Shown: in pieces, positions 1-7,507 of the stretch
How positions within the stretch are numbered: the stretch's first letter is position 1
Layout: every line of letters begins with the position of its first letter
Source: a virus
Length of the DNA: 64,000 bases
Direction: 5' to 3' (one strand)
IMG/VR virus record: IMGVR_UViG_3300044641_004408
Coordinates: 1 to 64,000 of that record
The notes under the pieces: model-generated
What the model saw: the letters and a program-made list of their open reading frames with translations, nothing else
Told to the model about the DNA's origin: nothing
Databases searched by the model: none
Position numbers and translations under genes: made by a program

Positions 1-244
1 GGGTTGGTGGTCTTTGGTCTGGCTCTTGCAATCCCTTGCGGTTGCTCTGGTTGGGGTGGGTTGCTTTTGTTTTTATGTTCTTTGGGTGGGGGGGATTTGG
101 TTAGGTAATGTATTAGTATTTATTTGGATATGTTAAAGTTTTGTTAAAGTGTTTTCTTGTTGTTCTAATTTACACAAAGTTATATTAATATTGTGGGGCG
201 ATAGCAAAACAACAACATTAAAAAACTAACAAAAATTAGTATTT
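1..244. other. G/T-rich non-coding leader before the early gene block
   Basis: No gene is visible. The first 100 bases are strongly strand-asymmetric: rich in G and T, poor in A and C, and more GC-rich than the rest of the window. G-runs at about 1-3, 54-60 and 85-95 could in principle fold into a G-quadruplex. From about 100 the sequence becomes AT-rich and leads into the first gene. No clear TAnnTTTG promoter box lies close to the start at 245. The stretch could be an origin, a packaging or end signal, or a leader RNA; the sequence does not decide. Confidence 0.5.
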
Positions 245-517
245 ATGGAAACTACACAAAAACAAATTAAAGAACTAAACAACGGCGAAAAGTTTATTTT
301 TTACGGACACATTTTTGAAGTAATTGGAAACCCTTATTTAATATGGGACAAAAACCAACTAATTCAAGCTAATATGGGCAAAGAGTTAAAAGAGTACAAC
401 GGCGACGTATACGGCGCAAAATGTAAAATATTAAAAAATAGCGGGGATTATTTACTAGATAGCTTTGAACGCTTACAAGGTAATGACCTTTACAATGTTT
501 CAGTAATAACAAAATAA
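245..517 (+). CDS. Hypothetical protein, 90 aa
   Basis: I do not recognise this 90-residue protein. It is soluble, of mixed charge, and has no signal peptide or membrane segment. It is the first gene of the rightward block and is preceded by an A-rich leader without a Shine-Dalgarno motif, as is usual in Bacteroidota. A small hairpin follows at 530-549. Position and size fit an early host-takeover gene, but nothing in the sequence shows a function. Confidence 0.6.
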   Translation: METTQKQIKELNNGEKFIFYGHIFEVIGNPYLIWDKNQLIQANMGKELKEYNGDVYGAKCKILKNSGDYLLDSFERLQGNDLYNVSVITK

Positions 518-529
518 AACACAATAAAA

Positions 530-549
530 GGGGCTTGAAATATAGCCCC
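530..549 (+). terminator. GC hairpin after the first gene, possible weak terminator
   Basis: GGGGCT (530-535) pairs with AGCCCC (544-549) across an 8-base AT loop, 13 bases after the stop codon at 517. No clean T-run follows, so this may be an attenuator or an RNA-processing or stability element instead of a full intrinsic terminator. Confidence 0.35.
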
Positions 550-579
550 ACTGTTTAAAATAAAAATAAAAATAAAAAA

Positions 580-1116
580 ATGGAAAATTTAACTACAAAG
601 CACCCAGCAATTAACACCAAAATAACCGACCAAATGGCGGTATATGTTGGAACTTATGGTAAGTACAATGACGGCAGTATTTATGGCGCATGGATTGATT
701 TAACATTGATTAAAGATGAAGAAGATTTTAACGACTTATGCGCTGAAATTCACAAGGATGAGCAAGATCCCGAATTTATGTTACAAGATTGGCAAAGTAT
801 TCCAAGTCGCTACATTTCCGAAAGTGGGTTAAGTGCTGAATTTTGGGACTATTTAGAAGCCTACAACGGAACAAGCAACACCGAAGCCCTCCAAAAATTT
901 GTTGATTATGGCTATTCGCCCGAAAATTTTAGTAGTTATTATATGGGTGAATTTGATAGTGAGCAAGAATATGCAGAGCAGTTATTGGATGAAACAGGGG
1001 AACTTGAGCAAATCCCACCACATTTGAGGTATTATTTTGATTTTGAAAAATACGCAGATGATTTATTTATAAATGATTATTTATTTATTGATGGTTCAGT
1101 ATTTCAACAACATTAA
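580..1116 (+). CDS. ardA: ArdA-like antirestriction protein
   Basis: The 178-residue protein has the ArdA hallmark near its N terminus: a VYVGTYGKYN..S..GAWIDL segment at about residues 21-43. An acidic body follows, with the conserved aromatic and acidic segments expected of a DNA mimic. Known ArdA proteins (about 165-180 residues) imitate bent B-form DNA and inhibit type I restriction enzymes, so length and charge fit. Its place near the start of the rightward block suits early expression, before host restriction can act on incoming DNA. The A-rich leader TAAAAATAAAAAAATG is typical for this genome. The family call is firm; activity against a given host enzyme is inferred. Confidence 0.9.
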   Translation: MENLTTKHPAINTKITDQMAVYVGTYGKYNDGSIYGAWIDLTLIKDEEDFNDLCAEIHKDEQDPEFMLQDWQSIPSRYISESGLSAEFWDYLEAYNGTSNTEALQKFVDYGYSPENFSSYYMGEFDSEQEYAEQLLDETGELEQIPPHLRYYFDFEKYADDLFINDYLFIDGSVFQQH

Positions 1117-1177
1117 CCCCCGAAGCCGTTTGGCGGTATCGTATAAACCGCTATTTTAAAACCTAAATTTATTTTTT

Positions 1178-1426
1178 ATGCTTCAAAAATGGCAATTACC
1201 TAATTTTATTGACACATTAGGCGAAACAATCGCAAAGATTGAAAAAAACAAATACAAAAGCCTTGAAAATGGCGAAACTTTTATAAATACCTTAAATAAA
1301 CACATTTTGTATCGTGTTGAATTTATCAATAGTTTAGGCACTCCCCAAGCGTTTTATGATATATTAAAACCAACCGAAAGCCTAACCAAGACAAACCCAC
1401 TAAACAAAGTTAATTTATACATATAA
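1178..1426 (+). CDS. Hypothetical protein, 82 aa
   Basis: Unrecognised small basic protein in the early block, with no membrane segment or metal-binding cysteines. A short hairpin (GCGGT/ACCGC) lies in the 61-base gap before it. The start at 1178 directly follows an AT-rich leader. Function unknown. Confidence 0.55.
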   Translation: MLQKWQLPNFIDTLGETIAKIEKNKYKSLENGETFINTLNKHILYRVEFINSLGTPQAFYDILKPTESLTKTNPLNKVNLYI

Positions 1427-1437
1427 ACCTTTATTTT

Positions 1438-1521
1438 ATGAAAAAGTTTTTATCTTATCTTATTTTTATTTTTCTATGTTTAGGCATAGGAATTGAAATA
1501 GTTTATTTTTTATTCAAATAA
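1438..1521 (+). CDS. Tiny membrane peptide, 27 aa
   Basis: The ATG at 1438 opens a 27-codon frame ending in TAA at 1521. The peptide is MKKFL followed by an almost wholly hydrophobic stretch and a terminal FK, that is, a single membrane helix. The ATTTT-rich leader matches its neighbours and it fills an otherwise empty 125-base gap. It could be a small inner-membrane effector or a chance frame; length alone cannot tell. Confidence 0.4.
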   Translation: MKKFLSYLIFIFLCLGIGIEIVYFLFK

Positions 1522-1551
1522 TATTTTTTAATTTACAAAAAACACAAACAA

Positions 1552-1824
1552 ATGGCAAGTTTAAAAAGCATTTTTTTAAAAGAGTTTCAAAATTTTATCA
1601 ATTATGTAGATGATTTTTACAATATTGAAACGGGCATTTATCCCATAGCAACAAGAGAGCAAATAATTGAGGCAATAGGGGAATATATGTTAAGCCAAAG
1701 AACTTTTAAATGTGAATTTGATAGCATAGATAGGGAACAAATTCGCCAAATTTTAGAAACTAAAAAAGATTGGGAAGCAACCACCCAACAAGATGAACAA
1801 AGATATCATCTTAAACATAGTTAA
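1552..1824 (+). CDS. Hypothetical protein, 90 aa
   Basis: Unrecognised helical, acidic protein of 90 residues, with no signal peptide or transmembrane segment. It sits in the co-directional early cluster behind an AAACACAAACAA leader. The C terminus is rich in Glu, Gln and Lys. Confidence 0.55.
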   Translation: MASLKSIFLKEFQNFINYVDDFYNIETGIYPIATREQIIEAIGEYMLSQRTFKCEFDSIDREQIRQILETKKDWEATTQQDEQRYHLKHS

Positions 1825-1895
1825 TTAGTAAGTAAGAGTTGGCAGACCTCAAAAACTGCTTGATTTTAATTTTATTTTTCACAAATATAATTTAT

Positions 1896-2084
1896 ATGAA
1901 AAAAGCATTAACCCCTATTCAATCTATGAACAAGATTAAAAGCCAAATTAAGGCACTAAACAATCGTTTAAAGCAAGGCAAGGTTAAAAACCCTTATCCA
2001 GTCCTTAATAAGATTGAAGCCCTTAAAGAGGCATTAAAAACGGAAATGGACAACCACTATTGGGAAAACTATTTATCAATCTAA
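1896..2084 (+). CDS. Small basic helical protein, 62 aa
   Basis: The frame is open from 1839, but the better start is the ATG at 1896: it follows an AT-rich leader and removes an odd hydrophobic N-terminal extension. The 62-residue product is Lys-rich and looks largely helical (IKSQIKALNNRLKQ). It may bind nucleic acid or a protein partner. No family recognised. Confidence 0.55.
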   Translation: MKKALTPIQSMNKIKSQIKALNNRLKQGKVKNPYPVLNKIEALKEALKTEMDNHYWENYLSI

Positions 2085-2097
2085 AAAATTAAATTTT

Positions 2098-2508
2098 ATG
2101 GCAGTATTCAATTTTGAATTATTACGCACCTATTCAACAATGTTTGAAATAGAGGCAGACACCCAAGAACAAGCTATTCAGCAATTTAAGGAACTTGGGG
2201 ATAGTATATACACCGAAGAAATGAAACAATGTGAAGTAATTGAAGAAGTGGTAAAAGGGGATAAATATGCTCGTTGTTGTACTTGTTGTGGTAAAGGTAT
2301 GAATGAGGGCTATTTTGCCGATTACGAATATTTTTGTAGTACTGAATGTTTATTCACTGAATTTCCGTTTGAAGTATGGCAAAAACTATCCGAAGAACAA
2401 AATGATAGCTATTATTGGACACAATGGGAAGATGAAAGCGACTACCAGTATCAAATTATTAATGGCAAATTAGAGGAAATGGATGAAGTATCTTATGGAA
2501 TTAATTAA
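2098..2508 (+). CDS. Zinc-finger-like early protein, 136 aa
   Basis: The middle of this acidic 136-residue protein has a CCTCCGKG motif at about residues 60-67, followed some 17 residues later by FCSTEC. This is a treble-clef-like arrangement of cysteines suited to one zinc ion. The N-terminal 50 residues (FELLRTYSTMFEIEADTQEQ...) resemble the start of the 98-residue protein at 2829, suggesting a shared small domain. Role unknown; a protein-protein or host-regulation role is plausible. Confidence 0.6.
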   Translation: MAVFNFELLRTYSTMFEIEADTQEQAIQQFKELGDSIYTEEMKQCEVIEEVVKGDKYARCCTCCGKGMNEGYFADYEYFCSTECLFTEFPFEVWQKLSEEQNDSYYWTQWEDESDYQYQIINGKLEEMDEVSYGIN

Positions 2509-2546
2509 TAAATATAAAATCAAATTTAAACTAAAAACTAAAAAAA

Positions 2547-2804
2547 ATGGAAACACTAACACAAACCTTGACACCACAAGAAAAAAAAGAACTTTTTTTA
2601 ACTGAATTAGAAAACCGAATTATTAAAAAATTAGGGAACAATTTACACACCCGATTTGAAACCTGTTACCGAGCTCCAGCCTTTGGCTGGTCGGTGGAAG
2701 AATATACCTATATGCCTATCGTGGCAAGTAGATTAAGAGAAAAAGGCTATTCGGTTAGTTCAAGTGTAAGTTTTGAAGTAACGGATTGGACTATTGCAGT
2801 ATAA
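2547..2804 (+). CDS. Hypothetical protein, 85 aa
   Basis: An 85-residue protein with a Thr/Glu/Lys-rich helical N terminus and an aromatic C-terminal half. There are no metal or membrane signatures. It lies in series with the genes at 2098 and 2829. Not recognised. Confidence 0.55.
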   Translation: METLTQTLTPQEKKELFLTELENRIIKKLGNNLHTRFETCYRAPAFGWSVEEYTYMPIVASRLREKGYSVSSSVSFEVTDWTIAV

Positions 2805-2828
2805 TTATTAAACAATTAAATCAATCTT

Positions 2829-3125
2829 ATGGAACAATTTTATTTTAATGTAGAAAGGAAGATAACTACTTGGGTAAGGGAAAGACACTCAATATCCGCA
2901 GAATCAAAAGAGGATGCAATCAAGCAAATGATCATTTTGTTTAAAGAGGATGAATTAGATGATAGTGATACCTATGTTGAACAAGAGCATTTATACGATT
3001 GTGATACTTGTATGGATATTGAAGATAATAATGGACAACCTACCAGTGAATTGTATTTTGATGGAACTTTTGGAGATAGTTATAAAGAATTTATAATTGA
3101 TAACTTAAATAAAAACGAAATATGA
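2829..3125 (+). CDS. Hypothetical acidic protein, 98 aa
   Basis: A strongly acidic 98-residue protein. Its first 40 residues (WVRERHSISAESKEDAIKQ...) follow the same pattern as the N terminus of the zinc-finger protein at 2098: strands followed by an A-E-[ST]-x-E-[DQ]-A-I turn and helix. This small fold is common in phage early proteins. It overlaps the next gene by the four bases ATGA, so the two are probably translationally coupled. Confidence 0.6.
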   Translation: MEQFYFNVERKITTWVRERHSISAESKEDAIKQMIILFKEDELDDSDTYVEQEHLYDCDTCMDIEDNNGQPTSELYFDGTFGDSYKEFIIDNLNKNEI

Positions 3126-3343
3126 GAGTATTAAAAGGTTATGATGGCTTTTTGTGGGCAGATGTTACCCCAATAGCCGAAAGTTTATGGTACAACGGAA
3201 ATTTAGATTTATTTGCTATTTATGATGATGGCAGTGAACACCTAATTGAAAGTGAACAAGAATTAGATTTGCTTGTAAAAGAAAAAACTACGATTGCCAT
3301 TGAATTATGTCTTATTAACGATATTATTAACATACAAAACTAA
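3122..3343 (+). CDS. Hypothetical protein, 73 aa
   Basis: The start ATG overlaps the stop of the preceding gene (ATGA). The acidic product resembles small phage proteins with a mixed alpha/beta fold but is not assigned. It is followed after 5 bases by the Api92-like gene. Confidence 0.55.
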   Translation: MRVLKGYDGFLWADVTPIAESLWYNGNLDLFAIYDDGSEHLIESEQELDLLVKEKTTIAIELCLINDIINIQN

Positions 3344-3348
3344 AAATT

Positions 3349-3993
3349 ATGCCAAATTGGTGCTACAATTCACTTTGCGTAAGTGGAGAAAAAGAAATAC
3401 TTGCAGATTTTGTGAGTAAAACATTAGTTCCTTGTAATATGTCAAGCGAGGAAGAATATGATGAATCCCATAGGTTTACATTTAATATCTTACACCCTTT
3501 GCCTAAAGCACTGGAAGGTGGCTTATCGCCATTGCCTAAACTGGAAGGAGAAAATGATACCCAATATAAGGAACGAATGGCTGAAAATGTACGATTATAT
3601 GGAGCTGAAGATTGGTATAGGTGGAACATAGATAATTGGGGAACAAAATGGGATGCCAGTAGTACTTGTATTGAAGAATTAGATGATAATAATTTTGATC
3701 TTAAATTCAATACTGCTTGGAGTCCACCGATTGATTGGTTTGAGAAAATTATCCCAATGTACCCACAATTAGAATTTGACTTGATTTTTGATGAAGAATC
3801 TCAAGATTATTGTGGCAGAATGACTGGAAGAGAAGGAGAAATTGACTTACAAGTGGGTAAGCCGTATTTTACCGACCACGAAGAAAAAAGGGTAATTTAT
3901 GATATGAGCAAAGGGAAATGGAAATATGAAGATAGTGGGGAACTGATTGAAGATGAAGATTTTTACCCTTATGATGTAAATCCTTTTGCATAA
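3349..3993 (+). CDS. Api92-like protein (DUF1281/YubB ferredoxin-like fold)
   Basis: The N terminus MPNWCYNSLCVSG is the signature of the Api92/DUF1281 family of phage- and plasmid-borne proteins, whose members are predicted to have a ferredoxin-like domain. The 214-residue protein keeps the conserved W-rich stretches (EDWYRWNIDNWGTKWDA near 82-98, then FNTAWSPP) that define the family core. It ends in a very acidic tail. The biochemical role of the family is not established; members travel with antirestriction and conjugation or early phage genes, which matches ArdA upstream. Confidence 0.85.
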   Translation: MPNWCYNSLCVSGEKEILADFVSKTLVPCNMSSEEEYDESHRFTFNILHPLPKALEGGLSPLPKLEGENDTQYKERMAENVRLYGAEDWYRWNIDNWGTKWDASSTCIEELDDNNFDLKFNTAWSPPIDWFEKIIPMYPQLEFDLIFDEESQDYCGRMTGREGEIDLQVGKPYFTDHEEKRVIYDMSKGKWKYEDSGELIEDEDFYPYDVNPFA

Positions 3994-4000
3994 TATTTTT

Positions 4001-4015
4001 TTAATTAAATTAATT
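4001..4015 (+). promoter_or_regulatory. AT motif TTAATTAAATTAATT, copy 1
   Basis: Exact copy of a 15-base motif that recurs at 61772, 62720 and 62748 and, on the minus strand, at 56919. Here it sits 35 bases upstream of the gene at 4051. The motif lies only in intergenic DNA next to gene starts, suggesting an operator or promoter element. Confidence 0.5.
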
Positions 4016-4050
4016 ATTTTACTTTTACTTTACAAAAACATAAAACGAAA

Positions 4051-4635
4051 ATGAAAACAACAACTACCAACCTATTTGCAACTGCAACAAAGGTTAAAGA
4101 AACAACTAAAAAGACCGATAAAAAGGTCATTTTAAGCCCCTTGTTGGGCAACAAAGTACAAAGGTATGCAGAACTCAAGCAAACGATTGATAGTGCTACT
4201 GGAGAACTTAAAATGATTGAGGGAGATATTAAAGCAGTAGGAAAAGACCTATTTATGAAAGAATATCGTACCCAAAGAAGCACACCCGATAATTTTAAAA
4301 TTCAAGATGAAGCGGGATTTACTTGTATGTTTATTTGTATGGACAAATACACTATTGTAGATGAAAACAAAGCGAATATCTTATCCCAATTTGATGGCTT
4401 ATTAGCTGAAAATGTAGTTTATAAGTTCAATACTGATCTTGTTGAGAAGTATGGCGAAGTATTGAGTGAACTTATCCTTAATTGCCCCGATATTGATGAT
4501 TTGGACAAGGGAAACCTAATTAGTGGTGAAAAGACCTTTTCAGTAGTTAAAGGCAGTATTGACCGCTTAATGCAATATGATAGTCCAGAGGCAGTATTTG
4601 AATTAATTAACCCTATTGTAGCACTTAAAAAATAA
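4051..4635 (+). CDS. Hypothetical protein, 194 aa, headed by AT motif
   Basis: A 194-residue protein with a Thr/Lys-rich N terminus (about 30 residues, probably flexible), then a helical segment (about 45-70) and a mixed alpha/beta body. It does not match a family I recognise. It is the largest unknown early gene and the only one in the left block preceded by the TTAATTAAATTAATT motif, so it may begin its own transcription unit. Confidence 0.65.
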   Translation: MKTTTTNLFATATKVKETTKKTDKKVILSPLLGNKVQRYAELKQTIDSATGELKMIEGDIKAVGKDLFMKEYRTQRSTPDNFKIQDEAGFTCMFICMDKYTIVDENKANILSQFDGLLAENVVYKFNTDLVEKYGEVLSELILNCPDIDDLDKGNLISGEKTFSVVKGSIDRLMQYDSPEAVFELINPIVALKK

Positions 4636-4639
4636 TTTT

Positions 4640-4819
4640 ATGCCATATTCAAGTTGTTGTAACGCACATACAAATTTTACTGAATTAGATATTTGCCCAT
4701 ATTGTAGGTACTATTGCAATTGGGAAGAAATAGAAGAAGCAGAATTAGTAAAAGATATTATTAATGAAGAAAAAATTGATGAAACTTTAATTAATACTAT
4801 AACCCAGCAATATGATTAA
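4640..4819 (+). CDS. Small zinc-ribbon-like protein, 59 aa
   Basis: The ATG at 4640 opens a 59-codon frame that ends at 4819, 4 bases after the previous gene. Cysteines form CC (6-7) and CPYC...YYC (19-26), a compact zinc-ribbon-like pattern, followed by an acidic helical tail. It overlaps the next membrane peptide by 8 bases. Likely a real gene because of tight packing and the cysteine pattern. Confidence 0.55.
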   Translation: MPYSSCCNAHTNFTELDICPYCRYYCNWEEIEEAELVKDIINEEKIDETLINTITQQYD

Positions 4820-4949
4820 AGCTACTTTAATTTTTTTAGGACAATTAATCTACTTTATTGTGGTTTGTGTGCCATTAGCCATAACCTTGCTTCTAACAGC
4901 CCACATATTTTTTGAACTTAAAAGAATAATACAATGGATAAAAAAATAA
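4812..4949 (+). CDS. Single-pass membrane peptide, 45 aa
   Basis: The ATG at 4812 lies within the end of the preceding gene, and the 45-codon frame runs 16 bases into the following gene. Residues about 5-33 are continuously hydrophobic and are followed by a basic tail (ELKRIIQWIKK), as in a small inner-membrane protein with a cytoplasmic C terminus. Overlaps on both sides suggest translational coupling. Confidence 0.5.
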   Translation: MIKATLIFLGQLIYFIVVCVPLAITLLLTAHIFFELKRIIQWIKK

Positions 4950-5173
4950 GCAAACACAAAATGTTAAGGGAAACTATGTATGTAATGTTTAAAGACAATC
5001 ATTTGCCCTATTTAGATATGGAAGATTTTTTAATTATGTGGCAATCTTTAGCCGACCAATGGAACATACGAATAGAGGATGACCAGTGGGAAGAATTTAT
5101 TGAAGAAGTAAACTCGGTAGCTTCTAATAGGCAAAATGTTTTTAACGAAATTTTTGATAAATATTTTATATGA
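4934..5173 (+). CDS. Hypothetical protein, 79 aa
   Basis: Acidic helical protein of 79 residues. It overlaps the gene before it by 16 bases and the ligase gene after it by 4 bases (ATGA). Not recognised; the coupling to the ligase gene suggests co-expression. Confidence 0.55.
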   Translation: MDKKISKHKMLRETMYVMFKDNHLPYLDMEDFLIMWQSLADQWNIRIEDDQWEEFIEEVNSVASNRQNVFNEIFDKYFI

Positions 5174-5829
5174 TACCCTATTTAAACTTTAACTACATAT
5201 ACCCGCCCCGCCCCGAATTTAAGATACCACCCAAAGAATTAGATACCTTTGATACTGGAGAATATGTAGTGCAACCAAAGTATAATGGTACTTGTTGCAT
5301 TGTTTTTACCAATGGCACTGAAGTTTATGTATATAACCGACATAAGCAACCAATGGCTTGGTATTGCACCAATATAGATTTTAAAGGTCTTGCACAATCT
5401 AACCAATGGTATGTTTACACTGGAGAATATCTTAACAAAGGGAAATTAGGGGAAAATGGCAACAAAGAAAAGGATAAGTTTATCATTTGGGATATTCTTG
5501 TTTGGGCAGACCAATATTTAATTGGGGATGATCTATTGACAAGAATTAATCTACTTGAAGAAACATATCCTTGCCAGAGAGGTAAAATTGGTGAAAATGG
5601 CTTGGAAATGTATGAACATTTATGCCACACCAACCTTAATGGCATATACAAAGCTCCGAGCTATATGAATGGCTTTTTAAAGCTATTTGAGGACATATCT
5701 AAAACCGACCTATATGAAGGCTTGGTGCTTAAAAAGATTGAATCAAAGCTATCTTATGGCTTTCAAATGCTCAACAACCACGATTGGCAGATTAAATGCC
5801 GAAAACCAACAAAAGTATATCATTTTTAA
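5170..5829 (+). CDS. Minimal ATP-dependent polynucleotide ligase (nucleotidyltransferase)
   Basis: All nucleotidyltransferase motifs of the DNA/RNA ligase superfamily can be read in this 219-residue protein. Motif I is KYNG with the likely AMP-accepting Lys37. Arg57 lies in YNRH, motif III in YTGEYL (Glu86), IIIa in FIIWDIL (104-110), IV in EGLVLKK (183-189) and V in WQIKCRK (206-212). The chain stops just after motif V, so there is no OB-fold or other C-terminal domain, unlike most DNA ligases. The KxNG form of motif I is more usual in RNA ligases. It probably seals nicks in nucleic acid, perhaps repairing cleaved RNA or phage DNA; the true substrate is not evident. Confidence 0.82.
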   Translation: MIPYLNFNYIYPPRPEFKIPPKELDTFDTGEYVVQPKYNGTCCIVFTNGTEVYVYNRHKQPMAWYCTNIDFKGLAQSNQWYVYTGEYLNKGKLGENGNKEKDKFIIWDILVWADQYLIGDDLLTRINLLEETYPCQRGKIGENGLEMYEHLCHTNLNGIYKAPSYMNGFLKLFEDISKTDLYEGLVLKKIESKLSYGFQMLNNHDWQIKCRKPTKVYHF

Positions 5830-5848
5830 AAACCAAAAACATAACCAA

Positions 5849-6067
5849 ATGGAACAAACACTAATCAATTTATTGAAATTGAACTTTGATTTAGATGACT
5901 TTTATAGTATCACAATATATCCCGATTATCACCCCGAAAGGATTTTCTTACAAGGACATCCATCTTCCGAAAATTTACTAAAATACACAAAACTAGGTTT
6001 TGCATTTAACGGGGATGAAAATAAACTTGTAGCTACAAAAGATAGAGTTAGAATTATTTTTTATTAA
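5849..6067 (+). CDS. Hypothetical protein, 72 aa
   Basis: The frame stays open back to 5687, but that part lies inside the ligase gene. The ATG at 5849, after an AAAACATAACCAA leader, gives a 72-residue product beginning MEQTLINLL. Unrecognised; mixed alpha/beta composition. Confidence 0.5.
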   Translation: MEQTLINLLKLNFDLDDFYSITIYPDYHPERIFLQGHPSSENLLKYTKLGFAFNGDENKLVATKDRVRIIFY

Positions 6068-6086
6068 AAACCAAAAACAAACAATT

Positions 6087-6284
6087 ATGGCAAAGTATGA
6101 ATTAATGGAAAAGACAGAAGTTAATGGAGAAGTATGGTATTTTATTCGTAAAGACGATGGATTTTCAGTAAACAATAGCTGGACTACAAAGTTAGAAGAT
6201 GCAGAAAAAATGCTTGATGAAATTGAAAATGGCAAACCTGGTGAACCTATTATTAAAACTTTAAAAACAATAGAAGTTAAATGA
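6087..6284 (+). CDS. Hypothetical protein, 65 aa
   Basis: Small acidic protein; the pattern of strands then helix (VWYFIRKDDGFSVNNSW) is typical of small phage proteins. Its stop overlaps the start of the next small gene (ATGA at 6281-6284). Confidence 0.5.
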   Translation: MAKYELMEKTEVNGEVWYFIRKDDGFSVNNSWTTKLEDAEKMLDEIENGKPGEPIIKTLKTIEVK

Positions 6285-6433
6285 TTAAATTGATTAAAAA
6301 ATATTTTTCTCAAGAGCAGAAGTTAAAACGGAAAAAACTTCGTGAATTAGGCAATCAAATAGCAAATAGCACTGACTATAATGAATTGGTTGTTTTAGTG
6401 AGAACATATAATAAGTTAAAAAATGAAGATTAA
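6281..6433 (+). CDS. Small basic protein, 50 aa
   Basis: The ATG at 6281 overlaps the stop of the previous gene, and the 50-codon frame ends at 6433, 11 bases inside the next gene. The product begins MIKLIKKYFSQEQKLKRKK, a strongly basic amphipathic helix. Real on grounds of overlap on both sides; function unknown. Confidence 0.5.
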   Translation: MIKLIKKYFSQEQKLKRKKLRELGNQIANSTDYNELVVLVRTYNKLKNED

Positions 6434-6626
6434 ACAAATTAGTGTACTGGAATATGCAAAAAAAATAAATCCTAATTACTTTAGAAAAAATAGAAAATAT
6501 CCAGACACCCCATTGACAAGACACGCAATTATGTACCGCATAAGAAACAATATGCCATTACCCGAAGTTATAAAATACAATAGGGTAGGCAAGGTGCATG
6601 TATTAAGCGTTAAACACGATTTTTAA
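6423..6626 (+). CDS. Probable small DNA-binding protein, 67 aa
   Basis: A basic 67-residue protein. The arrangement (SVLEYAKKIN near the N terminus, then TRHAIMYRIRNNMPLPEV and a beta strand VGKVHVLSV) resembles excisionase/MerR-like winged-helix proteins: one helix for entry, a second recognition-like helix, then a wing. It could regulate the early block. Assigned on pattern only. Confidence 0.5.
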   Translation: MKIKQISVLEYAKKINPNYFRKNRKYPDTPLTRHAIMYRIRNNMPLPEVIKYNRVGKVHVLSVKHDF

Positions 6627-6642
6627 ATTAAAAAACTACAAA

Positions 6643-6846
6643 ATGAACGAAAGAAACATAGATTGGGTATTGAATTGTATCAATTCTTGCACAAACAACG
6701 AACAACTAAACTGCTGTGAAGTTCTTATTGCTTTGTATAAATTTAAGTTAGCCAAAGACCAAACTGACGAAAGATTAATTTACAAGCAAGAAAGCGCATT
6801 GATGGAAGCTTATATTAATAAAAGATCTTTAATTGAAGTAATATGA
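6643..6846 (+). CDS. Hypothetical protein, 67 aa
   Basis: Helical 67-residue protein with a Cys-rich first third (NCINSCTNNEQLNCCE), though the spacing does not form an obvious zinc site. Its stop overlaps the start of the next gene (ATGA). Confidence 0.5.
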   Translation: MNERNIDWVLNCINSCTNNEQLNCCEVLIALYKFKLAKDQTDERLIYKQESALMEAYINKRSLIEVI

Positions 6847-7019
6847 AAAATAACTACACAATAAGCCCTAACTACTTGCTTCAATTAGAAAATGATGAAT
6901 TAAGAGAAAGGATAAAAACATTAATTTCCGAATTTAAAGAACTAAAGAAGCTATATGAAGAACGAGAGAGAGAAGGAATGGTACAAAATCAAGGGGACAA
7001 TGCAATTATTCAAGAATGA
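6843..7019 (+). CDS. Small coiled-coil-like protein, 58 aa
   Basis: The ATG at 6843 overlaps the upstream stop. The 58-codon frame encodes a helix-rich charged segment (LENDELRERIKTLISEFKEL) that looks like a short coiled coil. Its last third overlaps the next frame by up to 65 bases, or by 20 bases if that gene starts at 7000. Confidence 0.45.
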   Translation: MKNNYTISPNYLLQLENDELRERIKTLISEFKELKKLYEEREREGMVQNQGDNAIIQE

Positions 7020-7143
7020 TAAACTTATTAGAGAATTTAAGTTTCATGATGCCTACCGAAGGAGATCCGTTTTAAAAATTTGGAACTCCGAAGTAAAACC
7101 TAATGGCATTGATACTTATGAATTAATTATTAAATTAGATTAA
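6955..7143 (+). CDS. Hypothetical protein, 62 aa (start uncertain)
   Basis: Basic protein of 62 residues when read from 6955, or 47 residues from the internal ATG at 7000. The later start would reduce a 65-base overlap with the preceding frame. The C-terminal half has a strand-helix-strand look (LIREFKFHDAYRRRSVLKIW). Not recognised. Confidence 0.45.
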   Translation: MKNEREKEWYKIKGTMQLFKNDKLIREFKFHDAYRRRSVLKIWNSEVKPNGIDTYELIIKLD

Positions 7144-7145
7144 AT

Positions 7146-7256
7146 ATGATAGATTTTTTAGAAAAATACTTGTTTCAAGTACAAATTATTTTAGCCATTA
7201 TATGTTGGCTATATATGGTAAAGTATGTTATTAACTATTTAAAAGAAAAAAAATGA
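7146..7256 (+). CDS. Single-pass membrane peptide, 36 aa
   Basis: The ATG at 7146, two bases after the previous stop, starts a 36-codon frame ending in TGA at 7256 that overlaps the next ATG. Residues about 9-26 are hydrophobic and the tail is lysine-rich. Third tiny membrane peptide of the left block. Confidence 0.45.
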   Translation: MIDFLEKYLFQVQIILAIICWLYMVKYVINYLKEKK

Positions 7257-7507
7257 AAAAAATAAACATTGAATATGTATTAGTACCTAAAAGAAATAAA
7301 TTAGTTATTGATGGTAATGTAATAAGCACTACAATAGTAGATTGTGAATTAGATCCTTACGAATGTACTTTTGGTGGTGCAAATGATGTAGAAATTAATA
7401 CAGAAGGATATACTCATATTACCTTAGATATTAATGATCTTGAAAATTTAATACAATTAATAAAAAAAGCAGAATTAATGTATGAAAAAATTAATTCAAA
7501 GAAATAA
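7253..7507 (+). CDS. Hypothetical protein, 84 aa; last gene of the left block
   Basis: An 84-residue acidic protein, coupled by ATGA overlap to the membrane peptide before it. It ends at 7507, where it converges with, and overlaps by 17 bases, the leftward gene at 7491. No terminator hairpin is visible at the convergence. Confidence 0.55.
   Translation: MKKINIEYVLVPKRNKLVIDGNVISTTIVDCELDPYECTFGGANDVEINTEGYTHITLDINDLENLIQLIKKAELMYEKINSKK

Noticed and set aside
3363-3710. Minus-strand frame of 115 codons opposite the Api92-like gene
   Set aside because: Antisense shadow of a well-supported gene; no leader and low-quality composition.
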